Assembly: GCA_028023455.1 (NCBI GenBank)
Contig: JAQFVV010000346.1
Coordinates: 250,001 to 314,000 of the forward strand
From: Epiperipatus broadwayi
Lineage: Eukaryota; Onychophora; Udeonychophora; Euonychophora; Peripatidae
DNA length: 64,000 nucleotides
Direction: 5' to 3'
Shown here: positions 1-13,120 of the stretch, piece after piece
Layout of the letters: each line of letters starts with the position of its first letter
Numbering within the stretch: position 1 is the first letter of the stretch
The notes under the pieces: model-generated
What the model saw: only the letters and a program-made list of their open reading frames with translations
The model's database searches: none
What the model was told of the DNA's origin: nothing
Program-made: the position numbers and the translations under genes

Positions 1-1949
1 TAGATTTTATTCCAGTATTTTATTCATCATTTGCCTCTTATGCTTAATTACTCTGTAAATTTTGATTTTAATTTTGTGCAATTAATGTAATTTCAAAGAT
101 TAAGTTGTTATTAAACTTCATCTGCATCTTTCAGATTTCATTATAGTTATCGTTCATTGTTTTATTTCTCATCCATATTGTTGAAACTTTTTCTTATAAT
201 AGTTTATACTAAATGATATCTCAGATTTGATTACTTGAAATGGCTGAACCAGTTGTGTTTGAAAATCGTTTCTTTCTGAAAAAAACTGATGAATAAGTGT
301 AGCCAGAATCATTGTGTACAGAATATTGCATAGGTCAACCAACTTCAGTAGCTATCACATTATAAGCTTCACATTCATGGATAAATTGTCTTTTGAAACC
401 TACTGGTTTTTTATATGAATACTCTGATATAAAAATAGTGTATTGAAGTGCATGCAACCAGACAATAGATTTCTGAAAGGGTATTATATAATTAGACAAG
501 TCATTATTTGCTTTTTCATTACTACTGAATGAGTTTGTGTCTTGAAATGACCAAAAAGTTTTATCAAATACTCATTTTCCCACTATGAAGCTTGATTGTA
601 AGACTTTCATGATAAGAGCAGTCATTTCATGTTATTCACTCATTACAGTTGCTATTTTGATTGAGTTTATTATGGACTGTGATCCAGTTTTGTCATTTTT
701 AATGCTTGAACTCCTGAGCGATAAATCATTATCTTATTTTTACTTAAAAACGATATTGCTCTCTATCATATCCATTCTGCGTCTATAATATAAAGGACAC
801 TAAATCAAATGATAGAAAAGTAATTTAAAAGAATCATTTATAATTAATTTATTAAATGACAGAAATATACATTAGGAATAAAAATCATAATACTGAGTGA
901 TAATTTTCTGGAATTGGAATATATCATATAGGAGCTAATTTTTAATAAGATAGAACTCATAATTTTATATATATATTTCTGCAAAATAATTGGACTACAA
1001 CATCATAATTAAAATTGTTCCCTGTGTATCTGACATAATATAATACAATCTTTGGGGCTCAAAAAAATCATTTTGTATTAAAGGCTAACTTATTATAGTT
1101 TCAAGTATTACTTTTATGAAAAAATAATTAAAAGGCTATATATTTTTTTTCTAAATTAAATAATTAAATTTGATTTAATTAAGTTTTTATTAGTTTATAA
1201 CTACTTTATTTACATTACAATGTGTTGCGAGCATATTCATCAAGTTTTCTCTATAATTTATATAAAAAATTGAATATCACATATAAGACAGTAAACTTAA
1301 ATTTTATGTGACCTGAAATCTGTTTTGTTTATTAAGTAAAAAAAAACAAAACTATTATTATTGTTTTTTAATATGACAATTTTTATACCATATAAAGTTG
1401 TTTTTTTCCCCAAAAATCTTTCTTTTTCTTATTATTAAGAATAAGGAGAAAATAAATAAAAATTACAAAATATATGTTGTTTTCTATAGTTTAACAATTT
1501 TTTATCATCTAGAGAAAATTAAAAGAGGATTCTTAGAATTTTTACTATTGCCAGACTTATTTTGTATGAGTTACTATGCATTTAAATATTTTTTTGATAA
1601 ATAAATATATACAGCACATAAATAATTTATACATACATACTTTAAAATAAAATTAAAGGAAAACTCTATAATCAAAGAGGCTTGACTCAACGCTAACAAC
1701 TCCCATACAACTAATAAAAAAGTCTCATGTTGGTTTGTCCAAAAAGTGGAAAATGTAAATTTATAAATTTGCATACCGCTTGCTGCATTCATATTATAAA
1801 CATGTCGTGAACATCATCTGCTGAGTTTGAGTATTATGAATTTGACTGACTAGGCTGAAAGTATGCTCAGATATATATTTAAATTTTTAAACAAATTTTT
1901 CTCTTTACGGAGGGGTAAAACACTTATGATAGAAAAAAAAAAGTAAGTT
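1..1949. other. AT-rich stretch without recognised gene
   Basis: I see nothing identifiable here. The reading frames are short, low in complexity and rich in Phe, Ile, Leu and Lys, as expected from random AT-rich DNA. It could be intronic or intergenic. Confidence 0.6.
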
Positions 1950-2165
1950 CCACATTTTATTGGTGAATTATTATTCTGACAAAATCACCAACCCAAAAGG
2001 ACTTGGTAATCAAGGATGGAGCATCAATGATAATGCACTTGTATCATTAATAAAATGGCGCTCTATTGTCTATGTGATTCGAATGGCAAACTCCGGACTT
2101 CAAGGAAGTCTCGACTGTTATTGTCAATGTTTGAACCTTACAATAAACTCCCCCAAACAATAATC
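1950..2165. other. Unidentified higher-complexity island
   Basis: This short interval is less AT-rich than its surroundings. It holds an open frame of 67 codons on the plus strand (1960-2163) with a mixed amino-acid composition. I recognise no domain and no terminal repeats. It may be a worn piece of a transposon or an old exon. I assign no function. Confidence 0.3.
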
Positions 2166-3989
2166 CATCCACTTAATATTTTTTGTAATTAATAAAATAG
2201 ATGATCATACCATTATACAGATAAATACTGTTAGTAGAAAAGCAAATACAATACCGTTATCAGGAGTTTGTATTCCATGATTAAGCAGGTTATTCCCAGG
2301 AAAGTTGAATAATTTTTTAGATATGAATAGAACAAGATTAAATATTTTTGCTCGTGAAACAAGTTGCTATGGATTGCAAAATGAAAAATTTAGAGGAATT
2401 AAGAATTTATTGATTTAGTGCTAAAAGATTTAATAGTTAAAAAATAATTCAGAAGATGATTAGTTTTTGTGATACATACTGATAAAGACATTAAAATTAT
2501 GTATGAAGAAATGGAAATGAATAGGAAAATAGTTGTATAATAATAATGAGGGTTTAGTTCCACAAGTCTGTACGGTTTAATATTTGGAACTAAGGTGAAA
2601 GATTAGATTTATGTAGAGAAAGTAATATAACAATAATGAATGCATACTTTAAAAATTAAGATTTATGATTGGAAAACTCTAGGTAAACAGATTTCACTTA
2701 GATTATGTAATCAATAAAATATAATATAAATCTTTATTATACATCACATAATAATTATATATATATAAAAGCCTTTTTCGGTAATACTAAATTTTTACCC
2801 TTTTCAATATCTCTTACTAATTTCAACACGTATATTACATACATAGTGACATCTACTGACATTTCCTATAATTCATTATTTCTATCAATTTATTTATATA
2901 TCTCCCTTTATATTACTTTCCATTCTTTATCCAGAAATACCATTAGGAGTGCATATATATTTCCTGGAGCTAATAGATTTAGATTACAATTCAGTAATTT
3001 CAGTAATAGCAGTTGAAGCAAAATGCTAAAAACCTTAGAAATTCTTAAGTAACCGGGGGGGGGGGGTGTCTTAATAACTTAGAGAGAGTCATAGGGAAAA
3101 ATCTTCAAATTTATTGACTAGAAAATTTAACTAATAGCCTGATAAAATGTAAATATATATGAAAAATATTTTAAGAAAAATTAAAAAAAAAAACTAGTGC
3201 AATAGTAAGATGTATATGTTACAAAAAAATCAAGTCAGATGCCACATGTTGGATAAGAGCAAAAAGACTTGAACAATGAACTTATTAGTAGAACAGAAGA
3301 GAAATGATATAAAAAGTATAAGTAGTTGCAGTATAGAAACAATAGATAAAACAGTGAGTTTGGTAGAAAAAAAAAAATGAGAATTACATAGCAATAGTAT
3401 TTTGATTTAAATTAGAATGGGAAAAACAGATTTCTTGGAATAAAATAACAATTTAAGCAAAGAATGGCAAAGCATTAATAGAGTAGTTAAATATAATACA
3501 CTGATAAGTTGGTAAGAATATTTAAGTGATAAGTTCATTTTAGAGTTAAGAAGAGATGTAAATAAGTAACATATTGTACCATGTATATATATATGGGACA
3601 AGTGTGTTGGCATTGGGTAATATTTAAAAGCCAAAAAAATATATATAAAAGAAAATTGGAGATAGTTCAATAAATAATATTTAATTTTTTTTTTTTTAAT
3701 GTATTTTTTGAGATATGTACAATGAAAGTTATTTGGATATTTGATATTATCTATTTAATAAAAGTTAAAATGGGAGGGAATAGAAATGCATATAGATTTT
3801 TGATCCAGATTAATAAAAGAAAGACATTCCAAACGCAAATGATTACCATCAGGGTAATATTCTTCTAACACTAAATAAAAATGGAACTGAAGGAATTTAT
3901 AAAAAAAAAGAAAAAAAGAGAACTTAGTAGCTTAGTAGCTAAAACAAAAAAAAGATGTACAAAACTTGCCTTCTGATGACAAAATAAAA
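2166..3989. other. AT-rich stretch with a poly(G) tract
   Basis: No gene is recognised. There is a run of 12 G at 3055-3066 and several A or T homopolymers. Nothing else can be supported. Confidence 0.5.
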
Positions 3990-4330
3990 GGTAAAAAATA
4001 TATATGTGCAGAGAAATCTCAAAACTGGTCGAGGGTGTAAAAAGAAGAAATAACTTTGAGCAGGGTCTTGTTTTTCTTTTGGCTACTATTTTCCATGGGT
4101 CCTGGATAGAGAGCATGCCTTTTCTAGGACTATTCATTTGCTGAACCAAGTTGTCATGCAGGAGTGGAAACTGGAGCATTTGCGGACCCCTTCTTTCGCT
4201 ATAAAAAAGTCACTCCATAAAACTTTGGAGTCTAGCAAAACGAGACAGGAATGTGAAAATGTCGACAGAAGAAATCAAAGCTAACATACCAACAAGCTTT
4301 TCAATACAAAAACCATGCATGGTATAATTA
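3990..4330. other. Unidentified higher-complexity island
   Basis: About 340 bases with clearly more G and C than the flanks. The minus strand has an open frame covering 3871-4179 and the plus strand has readable pieces downstream. I could not match either to a family. It may be a fossil of a transposon coding region or a degraded exon. Stops break every frame over the whole interval. Confidence 0.3.
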
Positions 4331-4840
4331 ACGATTCACATAACACCAAGGAACTTGCCAGTAAGATATTATTCATACCATAACTCATGACTAATTCAAT
4401 ATGTTTGTAAATTGAACTATATGCTTATAATACCGATAAAGAGACATTCAGTTTTATTATTCAAGGAACTTTCATTTATGGCTGATTGGAGAATTGAAAT
4501 ATGACTGTTTGAATTAATTATTTGATTAATGTTATCTGGATGAGCATGTGTATTTTCTTTCCAATTTATTAATAATTCTCGTTTAAATATTTTAATTTAT
4601 GTTAATAAAATATTTACTGTTAATATCAATTTTTCATTGTGCGTTCTTAAATTTTAGTTTATTAGATTTTATTATTAAAAAATTATTTTGATAAATGTAT
4701 AAATTATCTATGCCAATATACTTGATTAATAATCAAAGCCAGGGAAAAATTCATATAAGAGATTAAAGTGACAAGAAATGTAATCCTGATCTTACTTTTA
4801 GTTATTTGTTTTGAATTGATGATGCAATGCAATTAGTGTC
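4331..4840. other. AT-rich stretch, no gene seen
   Basis: Nothing is recognised here. It forms the left flank of the outer CR1-like LINE. The GATGCAATGCAA near 4820 loosely resembles ATGCAA just outside that LINE's 5' end (20405-20410), but it does not abut the 3' end, so I do not call a target-site duplication. Confidence 0.5.
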
Positions 4841-6050
4841 ATGATGTAATGTGATGTACCGTGACTTCTTAAACGGAGTCAAGAATCTCTCAGCAACTAT
4901 GCCCGAAGAAACCTGTTAGCCACTTTACCTTCCCCCTTCCATTCCCCACCCTAAGCTTTCCCATAATCTGCTCTATCCCATTTCCACAACATAATCTTTG
5001 TCAACTCTATGGCCTTTATATCTAAATTCCCCTTATCTTTTCCCAAATCCAGCATAAAAACCAATAACCCACTTTCTGTATAATCATTTTGTTCATATTT
5101 ATTTTCCCATAACTTTATTATTTGTACCCTTTCTGCTTTCAAGCATTTACATTCAATCAACAGATGCTTAATATTTTCTATAACTTCCTTACACAATTTG
5201 CAGACTAAATCACTCATTTTTCCATTTACATGTATATTCTCTTGTTGCTAAAGATCCCATTCAAGCCTTAAACAATAAGCTACTTTCCTTACTATTATCA
5301 TAAATCGACTCGCACCCAATGTTCCGTTTACTTCTCTATATATTTAAACACTTTTTATTCTCCGTACCAGTTCTCCATCTCTCCAACTCCTATTCTTTAT
5401 TAATGCATCTATTCTTTTATCCCATTCCTTACCACTAAAACCCTCAACAATCCTAATACAATCATCCCCATTAAGTATACTGATATAAATTCTTTATCCA
5501 AATCCTTTGCATACCGCATTACCTTTCTCATCCATCTTGTTGCCTGCCGCTTACTCATAACCCAATTAAATGCTATTTTGGCTATTCTTTTATTATCCAT
5601 AAACTGCAACCTACCAAACATTTTAATTTTACTTTTTACATCTCTCATATAAAAACTTGACCATCCCATTTCTCCTTGAATTGCCTCTTTTGCTGTCCAT
5701 ACCTCTGCATCTAATGCAATGGCTTCCTACTTCCCTTTGTACTTTCTCTAAGTAATCTAATACCCTTTTACTAACACATAACGCTCATTACCATATGTTA
5801 ACCCTTCTACTATAACTCTCATACAATTCTAGCTACATCGTATTTATTATATGAAAACACTGTTAATTTCTTTACTAAACCCTTTCTTTTCTTTGCTTCA
5901 TTTACCATTTTTTTCTCCCATTCAACCAAGAAATTTTCCTGATTACTTAAGATGATTTCCAAATAACTATATCTATCTATCACACTTAATTTTATATCCG
6001 CCAATAAAAATTCTACATCTTCTCTTACCCCATTAGTAATCATCATTATA

Positions 6051-6917
6051 CACCTGGGTCTCATTTTACGCGATAGATAGGTTCCTCAGAAAACACGCGC
6101 AAACGAAATTGCGCAAAAATAGACGTAACTTACATTGAAAAAGGGGGTGGGTGCGGTCTGTGATTTTTCAAAATTCGCGTAAAAGCAAAGCACCAATGTA
6201 AAATTACTTTAAAATTCGCGCAAAAAAAAAAATAAGGAAATAAAATATGACTAATAAAAAATTTCAAATTTGAAAAAAATTGATACAAGACAACTTTTTT
6301 TAACTATAATATTTAATTTTATTCAAAATAATATATTTTTATGCATAATTTACCGTACAGTAATTTACATTTTTTTATACACGTTTTAATTATTATGATT
6401 TTCTGGTGACAACGTAATTAGTAATTAATCTTTGAGACGATGATTTTATTAATTGTTTACGAAGCTCGCGATATCCAGACATACAATCATTTAGCTCTCG
6501 TTGGAATTTAAGAGCACGTTAATGATTAGTGTCATTAATACGAAAATAATAATTGATTATGTTCTTTTTTAAAAAGCAAAAACAGAATGTCGTTTAAAAT
6601 GCAAAATTAACACGCACAATGTTTGAACAAATTTACATTATAATCTTATAAAATTTAATGTGTATACATAAAATGTGGAAATCATGATTTTAATTTCATT
6701 ATTGCATAAAATCTTATTATAAAGCACTGAAAATACTGAAATTACTAAGATGAAAGTCGAATTCCAATAATGTGCTATTACTTTCAATATAATGTAAGTG
6801 CGCGAAATTTATTATTTAAAGTAATAGCACATTATCGGAAATCGACTTCTGGTGAAACACTAATCGCATAACTTCAAAATGGTGTTAAATAAATCCGCGT
6901 AAAAAGAGACCCAGGTG
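6051..6917. mobile_element. Tigger/pogo-like non-autonomous element, copy 1
   Basis: An 867-bp element bounded by inverted termini. The left end is CACCTGGGTCTCATTTTACG and the right end, reverse-complemented, is CACCTGGGTCTCTTTTTACG. It lies between TA dinucleotides inside the outer LINE. The intact LINE sequence at 14779-14796 reads CATCATTATATTTGATTT and so represents the empty site, which gives a TA duplication. TA duplication and termini with GGTTCC and CGCG blocks fit the Tigger/pogo branch of Tc1/mariner. The interior holds a 40-codon remnant (6399-6518, minus) and a 30-bp stem (6753-6783 with 6819-6848). A second copy is at 23906-25080. Confidence 0.85.
6399..6518 (-). pseudogene. Transposase C-terminal remnant in Tigger-like copy 1
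   Basis: A 40-codon open block on the minus strand. Its last 19 codons (from QLIKSSSQRL) are identical in protein to the start of the block at 24237-24419 in copy 2. The segment QRLITNYV resembles a PCNA-interacting (PIP) box, Q-x-x-[ILM]-x-x-aromatic. Such boxes are reported at the C-terminus of pogo transposase. A stop precedes the block and the C-terminal tail is deleted. The transposase assignment is inference from position, frame conservation and the element's termini. Confidence 0.5.
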
Positions 6918-9090
6918 TATTTGATTTTTCTTCACTAAATTAATTCCCCATCTCTTTACCTACCCTTGCACATGTCCCCAGCATAACTTCCATATCTTCT
7001 CTTCTTCTTTCTGCACACAAAACAATATCAGCAACAAAAAAAAGACCCGAAAAAATGTATACTCCCTTGCAACCCATTAATCCATTAATGGTATCTCTAT
7101 CCCTCTTCGTAGTCTTTCTATTGCTTTCTTCATTTCACTCAAAATACAACAAAAACAAAATCTTTGCCTTAATCTCACCCCATTTTTAACTTAAACTGAT
7201 TCTATATCTCCTAATTGGTAAGTATAGTAATTATTTTCATATAATTTGTTAATAATATTTACTAAAGCTTCATCCATTCCCAAATTTGCTAAACTTACCT
7301 ATAATCTATTTCTATTTACTCTATCATATGCCTTCACTATATCTATAAAACTCATATATAACGATCTATCTGAATTTCCTACTCATATCCATAAGTTGTG
7401 TAACTACAAATAAACTATCTCCTATATGCTTATCTGACCTAAAACTTCCTTTCATTTCTCCCACTACCTTATTCTTTTACAACTCTTCCAGCCACCATAT
7501 ATGAGAAAACTTTATATAAAACTGATGATACCGCTATTGGTCTATAATTATTTAACTTTCTATGATCCTTACCCTTTCCTTTAAATAATAATCTTACTCT
7601 TGTATTACTCCAACTACCCAGAAAAACTCTCTTCTGTGCCATCTTATTAAAACATAATAACTGCTTTTGCTCTATGCCCTAAATTCATTACCATCTCTGC
7701 TGCCTATCCCTGTAAACCTCTCGGCTTTCCACTTTTCAATCTCTTCCCTGCCTCATTTAGTTCATTTTATGTGAACCTAATATTCCATTACTAAATGCTT
7801 TCATGTTTTCTATCACTAAGTCCTTCACATCTAACATCTTTTTTATATCCATTACATATCTATTTAAGATTCTCTTTAACTCGTCTCTAGAGCTACACTC
7901 TATTCCTTCATCATCTATTAATACTATCTCTCTCCTCTACATTTCTCCTTTTAATGTAATTCCAAATTTTTTTATTCCCATCTCTTAGCCAACTTCTTCT
8001 TTTCTAAATACTTTCCCCATATAGCATTAATATCATTTTTACTTTCTTTGTTCTTAATAGCACCCTTATATTTTCTGCATGCTTCTTTCCTCTCTTTTAC
8101 ACTTTTACCAACTCTCATTTTTTTTATTTTTTTTATTCTTCTGCATATTCTCAACTAAAACCCTATTTGTCACTTTTTCTATTTCACTACACCAGTCATT
8201 GTTCTCATCCCCAACCAACTGTTCCTTGGCTTCTCCAACTATACTCTTCCAACTTATTCTTATCATTCACTCTCCATCTACATATTTCACTATTATTTCT
8301 ACCTTTATTTCTATCCGCCATCACATTACTAACCATTTCTATTACAATAAAGTTATGATCACTATTACATCATACTCTCTCTTCATTATCAAACATTTTG
8401 ATTTTCTATATTTTATTCATTCCCTTTTTCTCTACCATTACATAACCTATTGTGTGAAATATATTATTCCTAGACCATGTGTATTGTCCCTCATAAATAT
8501 TTGATAAATCCCCAATGCTCAAATTTACTCTTTGACAAAATTCCTTCAAAAACTGACCATTCTTATTATCCGCATCATCAGTTTTTTTCAATATGTCCAT
8601 TCATATCCCCTATTACCATTATTCTCTTTCCCTTTTTTTTAAAACTCTGTATATCCTTAACTAGTGATTCATATCTATTACTGTTCCACGCCATTATAGT
8701 TTGATTATCTCCAGTGGCTATATACACTACAGTCACCATCCATTTTTGTCTACCCAATCTTATTTCAAACCACAAATGCTGACAATTAACAATATTTAAA
8801 TATTTTTTTGATATAACACCTATACTACCACCCCATTTTTCTTTTCTATCTATACCCTGCCGTACTACATCTTTCAAAATAGGTTCTTTTTCTTCTATTA
8901 AATGTGTTTCCACTACTGCTAATACCTCAAGCTCTTCATTTTCAATTGCTTTGTTTAATTCCAGCCGCTTTTCTGGTTTTCTACAACCTTGCATATATCA
9001 AAAATGCAATTTTAACAATTTCTTCTTTCCTAACTACTCTTTTATAAATTCTTTTGGTTCTTTCTTCTCCATTATGTTTATAAAAAACTT

Positions 9091-9758
9091 TGGTACTTGT
9101 GATTTTTGACCCATATGGCCACCAGCGGCGCTGGTCAGGATCAAGCACAGAAATACTTACAGTAGGGTCCCCAAATGCAGCAATGCAAATTCCAGCCGAT
9201 AGGTGGTGCTGTTCACAATGCGTAAGCACAGGAACATTCCACCAGCTGGCTGGCAGCAAAACTGCCAGCTTGGTGTTACTGGTCGCAATGCGTAAGCCCA
9301 TTTAGCTTACATAGCCTGCTACCAGCGACTACCAAGAACCTAGGTGGCGCTGATTGCCGTAAACACATCTAGCTTATGTGTTGTCTGCTACCAGAAACTA
9401 CCAAGATTCTAGCCCACTACGTGGCGCTGTTTCTCCACATTATACGAAAAAACAAAGCACTGTAAGAGTTTATGTACATACTACTTAAAAGATGAATGGC
9501 GTATAATGTATAAGTGTGATTAATTAGGAAGTTACAACTATTTAAATATGCGTTCAAACTTAATAGTGTCACATGCTATTTCACAGTTTTATAAATGGAT
9601 GTATATTTAAATTATTTCTTTTTAAAAATCAATCTTTTTTTTTTTAATTATTTACTCTAAAAGTGTTTTTTTTTTTAAAAAATTAAAAAAAATGTAATTT
9701 TTACGACAATCGGTTTTTTTTTTTAAAAAGGCTATTTTTTTTCCCTTCTTTCAAAACT
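9091..9758 (+). repeat. Left terminal inverted repeat of long-TIR element
   Basis: An inverted repeat of about 668 bp that starts TGGTACTTGTGATTTTTGAC and ends at CTTCTTTCAAAACT. Its partner is 13121-13578 continued at 18703-18837. Inside are repeated motifs: AATGCGTAAGC at 9217-9227 and 9287-9297, CTGCTACCAG followed by ACTACCAAGA at 9317-9337 and 9385-9405, and GGTGGCGCTG-like boxes near 9124, 9202, 9343 and 9420. Such subterminal repeats could be transposase-binding sites. The flank AAACTT (9085-9090) faces AAAGTT (18838-18843), a possible 6-bp target duplication with one mismatch. Confidence 0.8.
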
Positions 9759-12700
9759 AGAGACATTCCAAAGATAACATCTAATATATTTAATTAATAG
9801 GGGCTTTACTAATGAATAGCTATGATCAATTAGTGAATTAGATTGATTTAATAATGAGACAGAAACTGATATATGATGAATTATATTTATTGACAATTTC
9901 ATATATACTTGATATAACCCATTACTTAGCATTGGATAATGCACACAGACATTTTATTTACTAAACAACATTACTCTAGGCCATTTAGTAAAATATATTT
10001 GTGTCTATTATTTAATTGTGCTAATTTTATGCTATATAATAAATCACTACATTCCACTTATTAGTTATGCCCTTTCATCATCAGTTCGAGTGGCTGTTAT
10101 ACATGTAATCAAACCAAGTCTGGAGTGAAGCTTAATAATACATCCGATTATGATAAATTTATATATTAAATATGGGCATATAAAGCCTCACAGGTTTTCA
10201 AGAATGCTTCGGTTCAACGCGAGAGTTGGCTATAAAGATTTTACTAATACGCTACGCTCAAGTAAAATATAATAATAGAGTGGCTCTGTGGATGGATGAA
10301 TAATTTGAGGGTTTTCATGACCAACACCGGTGTACCTAATGACCGATCGTCATGCTGCTAAAAGAGAACCTTTATTTGGTTCATAAGAGGCGTGTGCTTA
10401 GTCTTAGCTACTGCACTACCCATATGAGAGGAAGATGAGCTGGACTTACCGTGGCTCCATCTTATATATATATATATAAAACAGCACAACGATAAAATAT
10501 TGATAAATTTCACATCCGCCAAGCCGAAGTATATTATAAATTAAATACCACACATTAAATGAACACTAGTTTATCAGCTTGATTAGAAGAGCCAACTCTT
10601 CTGTAGCGTGAGAAATACATATATGCTACTGACGGGAATATATATACACAAACTTTACTTTATCCCCTTCAATCTCTTAGTTATGTATAATTAATAAACT
10701 TTTAAAGGGGGAAAGTATATTTAAGGGACTCACGAATATTTTAATAAGAAAAATATACTTATGATTACACTCCAGGCTAGTTTAATCTTTAGTAACATAA
10801 TAATTAAAGGTTGAAAGTTTGGATTTATAAGCCACATTTTATATTTACATTAATTATTTACTAAATGACAAAATAATGAGCGCAAAGGGTCGCCATTATT
10901 TATAAATTAGGGTTTCGAAACGGAGCGCTAAATGACGCTATAATTAATACAATATGAAGATTTTAAATAATATCTTCAAAAAGTATATATTTCGTAACTA
11001 AACGCGCGCCGTTTCGAGACATAGGCATAATTAATAATAACTAAAATAAGCAAGAGAGAAATAAATATAACTGCAGTGATTAAGTTATATAGCAAAACAA
11101 TAAGTTAATAAAGGAAATTAACAAAAGTATATCATTTATAGAATTAAAATATTATTGATAAGACAATTTAGAAAGAGTTTACAATATAGTTAGCTAACCT
11201 GATTTTGAAGCAATAATGATTATTTTGAATTTTACACAGAGCTCTGCGATTTTAATAATTTTAAAACAGTTCTCCTATAGCTGGACTGGAAATACTCGAG
11301 CTGGAACGAAGGTGAGTTCTTTGGCGGCTTATGGCATCTTCTCTTTAGTTGGGAGACGATTTAAGATGGTATTCCTATAGCTGGACTTGGGGTAGTTGAA
11401 TTTGAACGAAGATGAGTTCTTTTAACGGCTTATGGCATCTTCTATTTATTATAAGCTTGTTAAGGCAATGTTGGTTGTTGCTCCGGCCTTGGATGGATCA
11501 AATTCCGACGTTCCATCATGGGAAAGGCAGCAAATTCTTGCCTGACTAGCAGGTCATAGATAAATTAACAAATTTTCAGCTTCTCGTAGTAACAGCTCTT
11601 CAAAAGCAAGATGAGGAGTATCTTCCCGCTTAAAATCTAGCCTATTTATATATTTCCACCAAGCCTTAACACCTTTTTGGAATTTCGTTTGCCTCAGGAC
11701 CAATCGATTTTTAATTAAACAAAATCATATAATTAATTTCTACTGCTGATAAAGTCTCCGAGGTGTTATTTTTAATTTACTTAAAAAAATTATTAAAATA
11801 TATAAATTATATAATTTTGATTTCGATTTCATTAATTAAATTTCTTTATAGGTGTTATAAAATGTTATGGCTTAGCAGATAGTAACGGTATTCTGATTTA
11901 ATGATAAAATCTTTTGTTGAAACAAATTCAATCAGTAAACTAGATTTTACTTTTATCCCAAGTGCGGTCACTAATTGATTTCTTGTTTACACAAAATTCC
12001 CATTTTTAATTATAAACTGATGACTTTTATTTTAACTAGATATAAATAACTTTTAACATTTTTTCTTTATATTGTTTATTTTAAAAAAAGCAAATTTGAC
12101 AGATCTTATAAAAAAATACTTTAATTTCAGTTATATCTATTAAAGATTAAATCAGAAAACCGTAAATATATTATAAAGAAAACATTTTACATTATTTTTA
12201 TTTAATCTTAAATATTATATGTACAAATCATTATGCCATAATTTCATGGTTTAAATTATCCATCCACATACGAATATAATACAAATATAAAATTTAGAAT
12301 TGACTTATAGATTAATAAAATATTATATGAATAATTATGAGGATTTCTACGATATAATTTTATCAAACCTGTCTAATTATAGCGTACTTTCGTATGTAAA
12401 TCTATGTTGCCATTCAAGCGGCCATGATAGCAAATTTCATCGCTCGACTTATATATAACATTTTGACATTTAGAATAGGTTCGAAACTAGTTCAGACGAG
12501 TAGTTCATTAGGTTGATGGTGAAACAGAAAGGGATTGGAAGGTTTTCGTTTCAATACAAGCCTAACAGAAGCATCAAACATTCAGTGTTGCTTTTAATAA
12601 TTTAAATGCAGTTGACTGCAATGTTTTTTCTTAATCTTTTAAACAAAACAATCCAAATTTCAAAAATAATTCCTCAATCTGTGTTTGTTTTATAGACCAT

Positions 12701-13120
12701 GACATTATATTAAATGTATATATTTTTTAAGCTGCAACTTAAATCTGTGGATGACACTCTCACATATCTTGGATTACTGTCCTATCTTCATTAATTTACA
12801 TCTTGTGTTGTTTCCTTCAAAACAGAATCTTTTTGCTATATTGTCATTTCTGAGTCTGTATAATATTAATTTTAATAAATTTATTATTTACCAAAGATAG
12901 TAAACCTTGAATGGTTTATAAATTTATTTAGATTGTATATTACAAATAATAGATGTATGTGTATACATAAATTGTACTGTAAACTTCCTTTAAATTTGAA
13001 CTGAATAGATATTTTAATATATTTAAAGGAGAGTTTGATTTGCTTTTTCTCCAGTAATTTAATCTTCGAAATATTGGTGAAAAAAAAGTTTTACAAACAA
13101 TCATCTTTTAAAATAATACA
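9759..13120. mobile_element. Interior of long-TIR element, non-coding
   Basis: About 3.4 kb between the two inverted repeats. I find no reading frame resembling a transposase, so the element looks non-autonomous. The section 10080-11700 is less AT-rich and has a 100-bp tandem duplication at 11268-11450. Short stretches such as GGAAAGTATATTTAA (near 10711) also occur at 52371, which hints that part of the interior may itself be an older inserted repeat. The superfamily is unresolved. Confidence 0.55.
11268..11450. repeat. 100-bp tandem duplication
   Basis: Two diverged units of about 100 bp. Each holds CTCCTATAGCTGGACT or a variant, then GAACGAAG, TGAGTTCTTT and GGCTTATGGCATCTTCT. The starts at 11271 and 11371 are exactly 100 bp apart. 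Function is unknown. Confidence 0.8.

Larger units (their letters stand above)
4951..9080 (-). pseudogene. ORF2 (endonuclease-reverse transcriptase) of outer CR1-like LINE
   Basis: This is a broken ORF2. Read on the minus strand from 9080 down, the apurinic-type endonuclease comes first, with IGVISKKYLN and VIGDMNGH near 8590-8900. A decayed reverse transcriptase follows, interrupted by the Tigger-like element at 6051-6917. The C-terminal domain comes last, with a C-x2-C-x8-H-x4-C cluster (LVCKLCKEVIENIKHLLIEC) at 5143-5202. That cluster is typical of CR1, Jockey and R1-type LINEs. Many frameshifts and stops separate open blocks such as 4951-5217, 5409-5669, 5819-6064 and 8578-8994. Compared with the copy at 13683-17140 it is more degraded. 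It would have encoded the nicking and reverse-transcription enzyme for target-primed integration, and it cannot now make a protein. Confidence 0.8.
4841..9090 (-). mobile_element. Outer CR1-like LINE, 3' part
   Basis: This is the 3' part of a non-LTR retrotransposon on the minus strand. It runs from the 3' terminus near 4841-4860 to a break at 9090, where a long-TIR element is inserted. The 5' part resumes at 18838. It matches the LINE at 13579-18695 along its whole length, including the 3' UTR with its conserved GTGACTTCT and AATCTCTCAGCA blocks. A Tigger-like element at 6051-6917 is inserted within the reverse-transcriptase region. The CR1-like assignment rests mainly on the ORF1 domains seen in the 5' part (PHD finger and SGNH esterase). 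Confidence 0.85.

Noticed and set aside
8079-8504. 141-codon open frame on the plus strand
   Set aside because: It is the antisense of the CR1-like ORF2 on the minus strand. Its Ser/Phe/Leu-rich composition is the reverse complement of Lys/Glu-rich coding.
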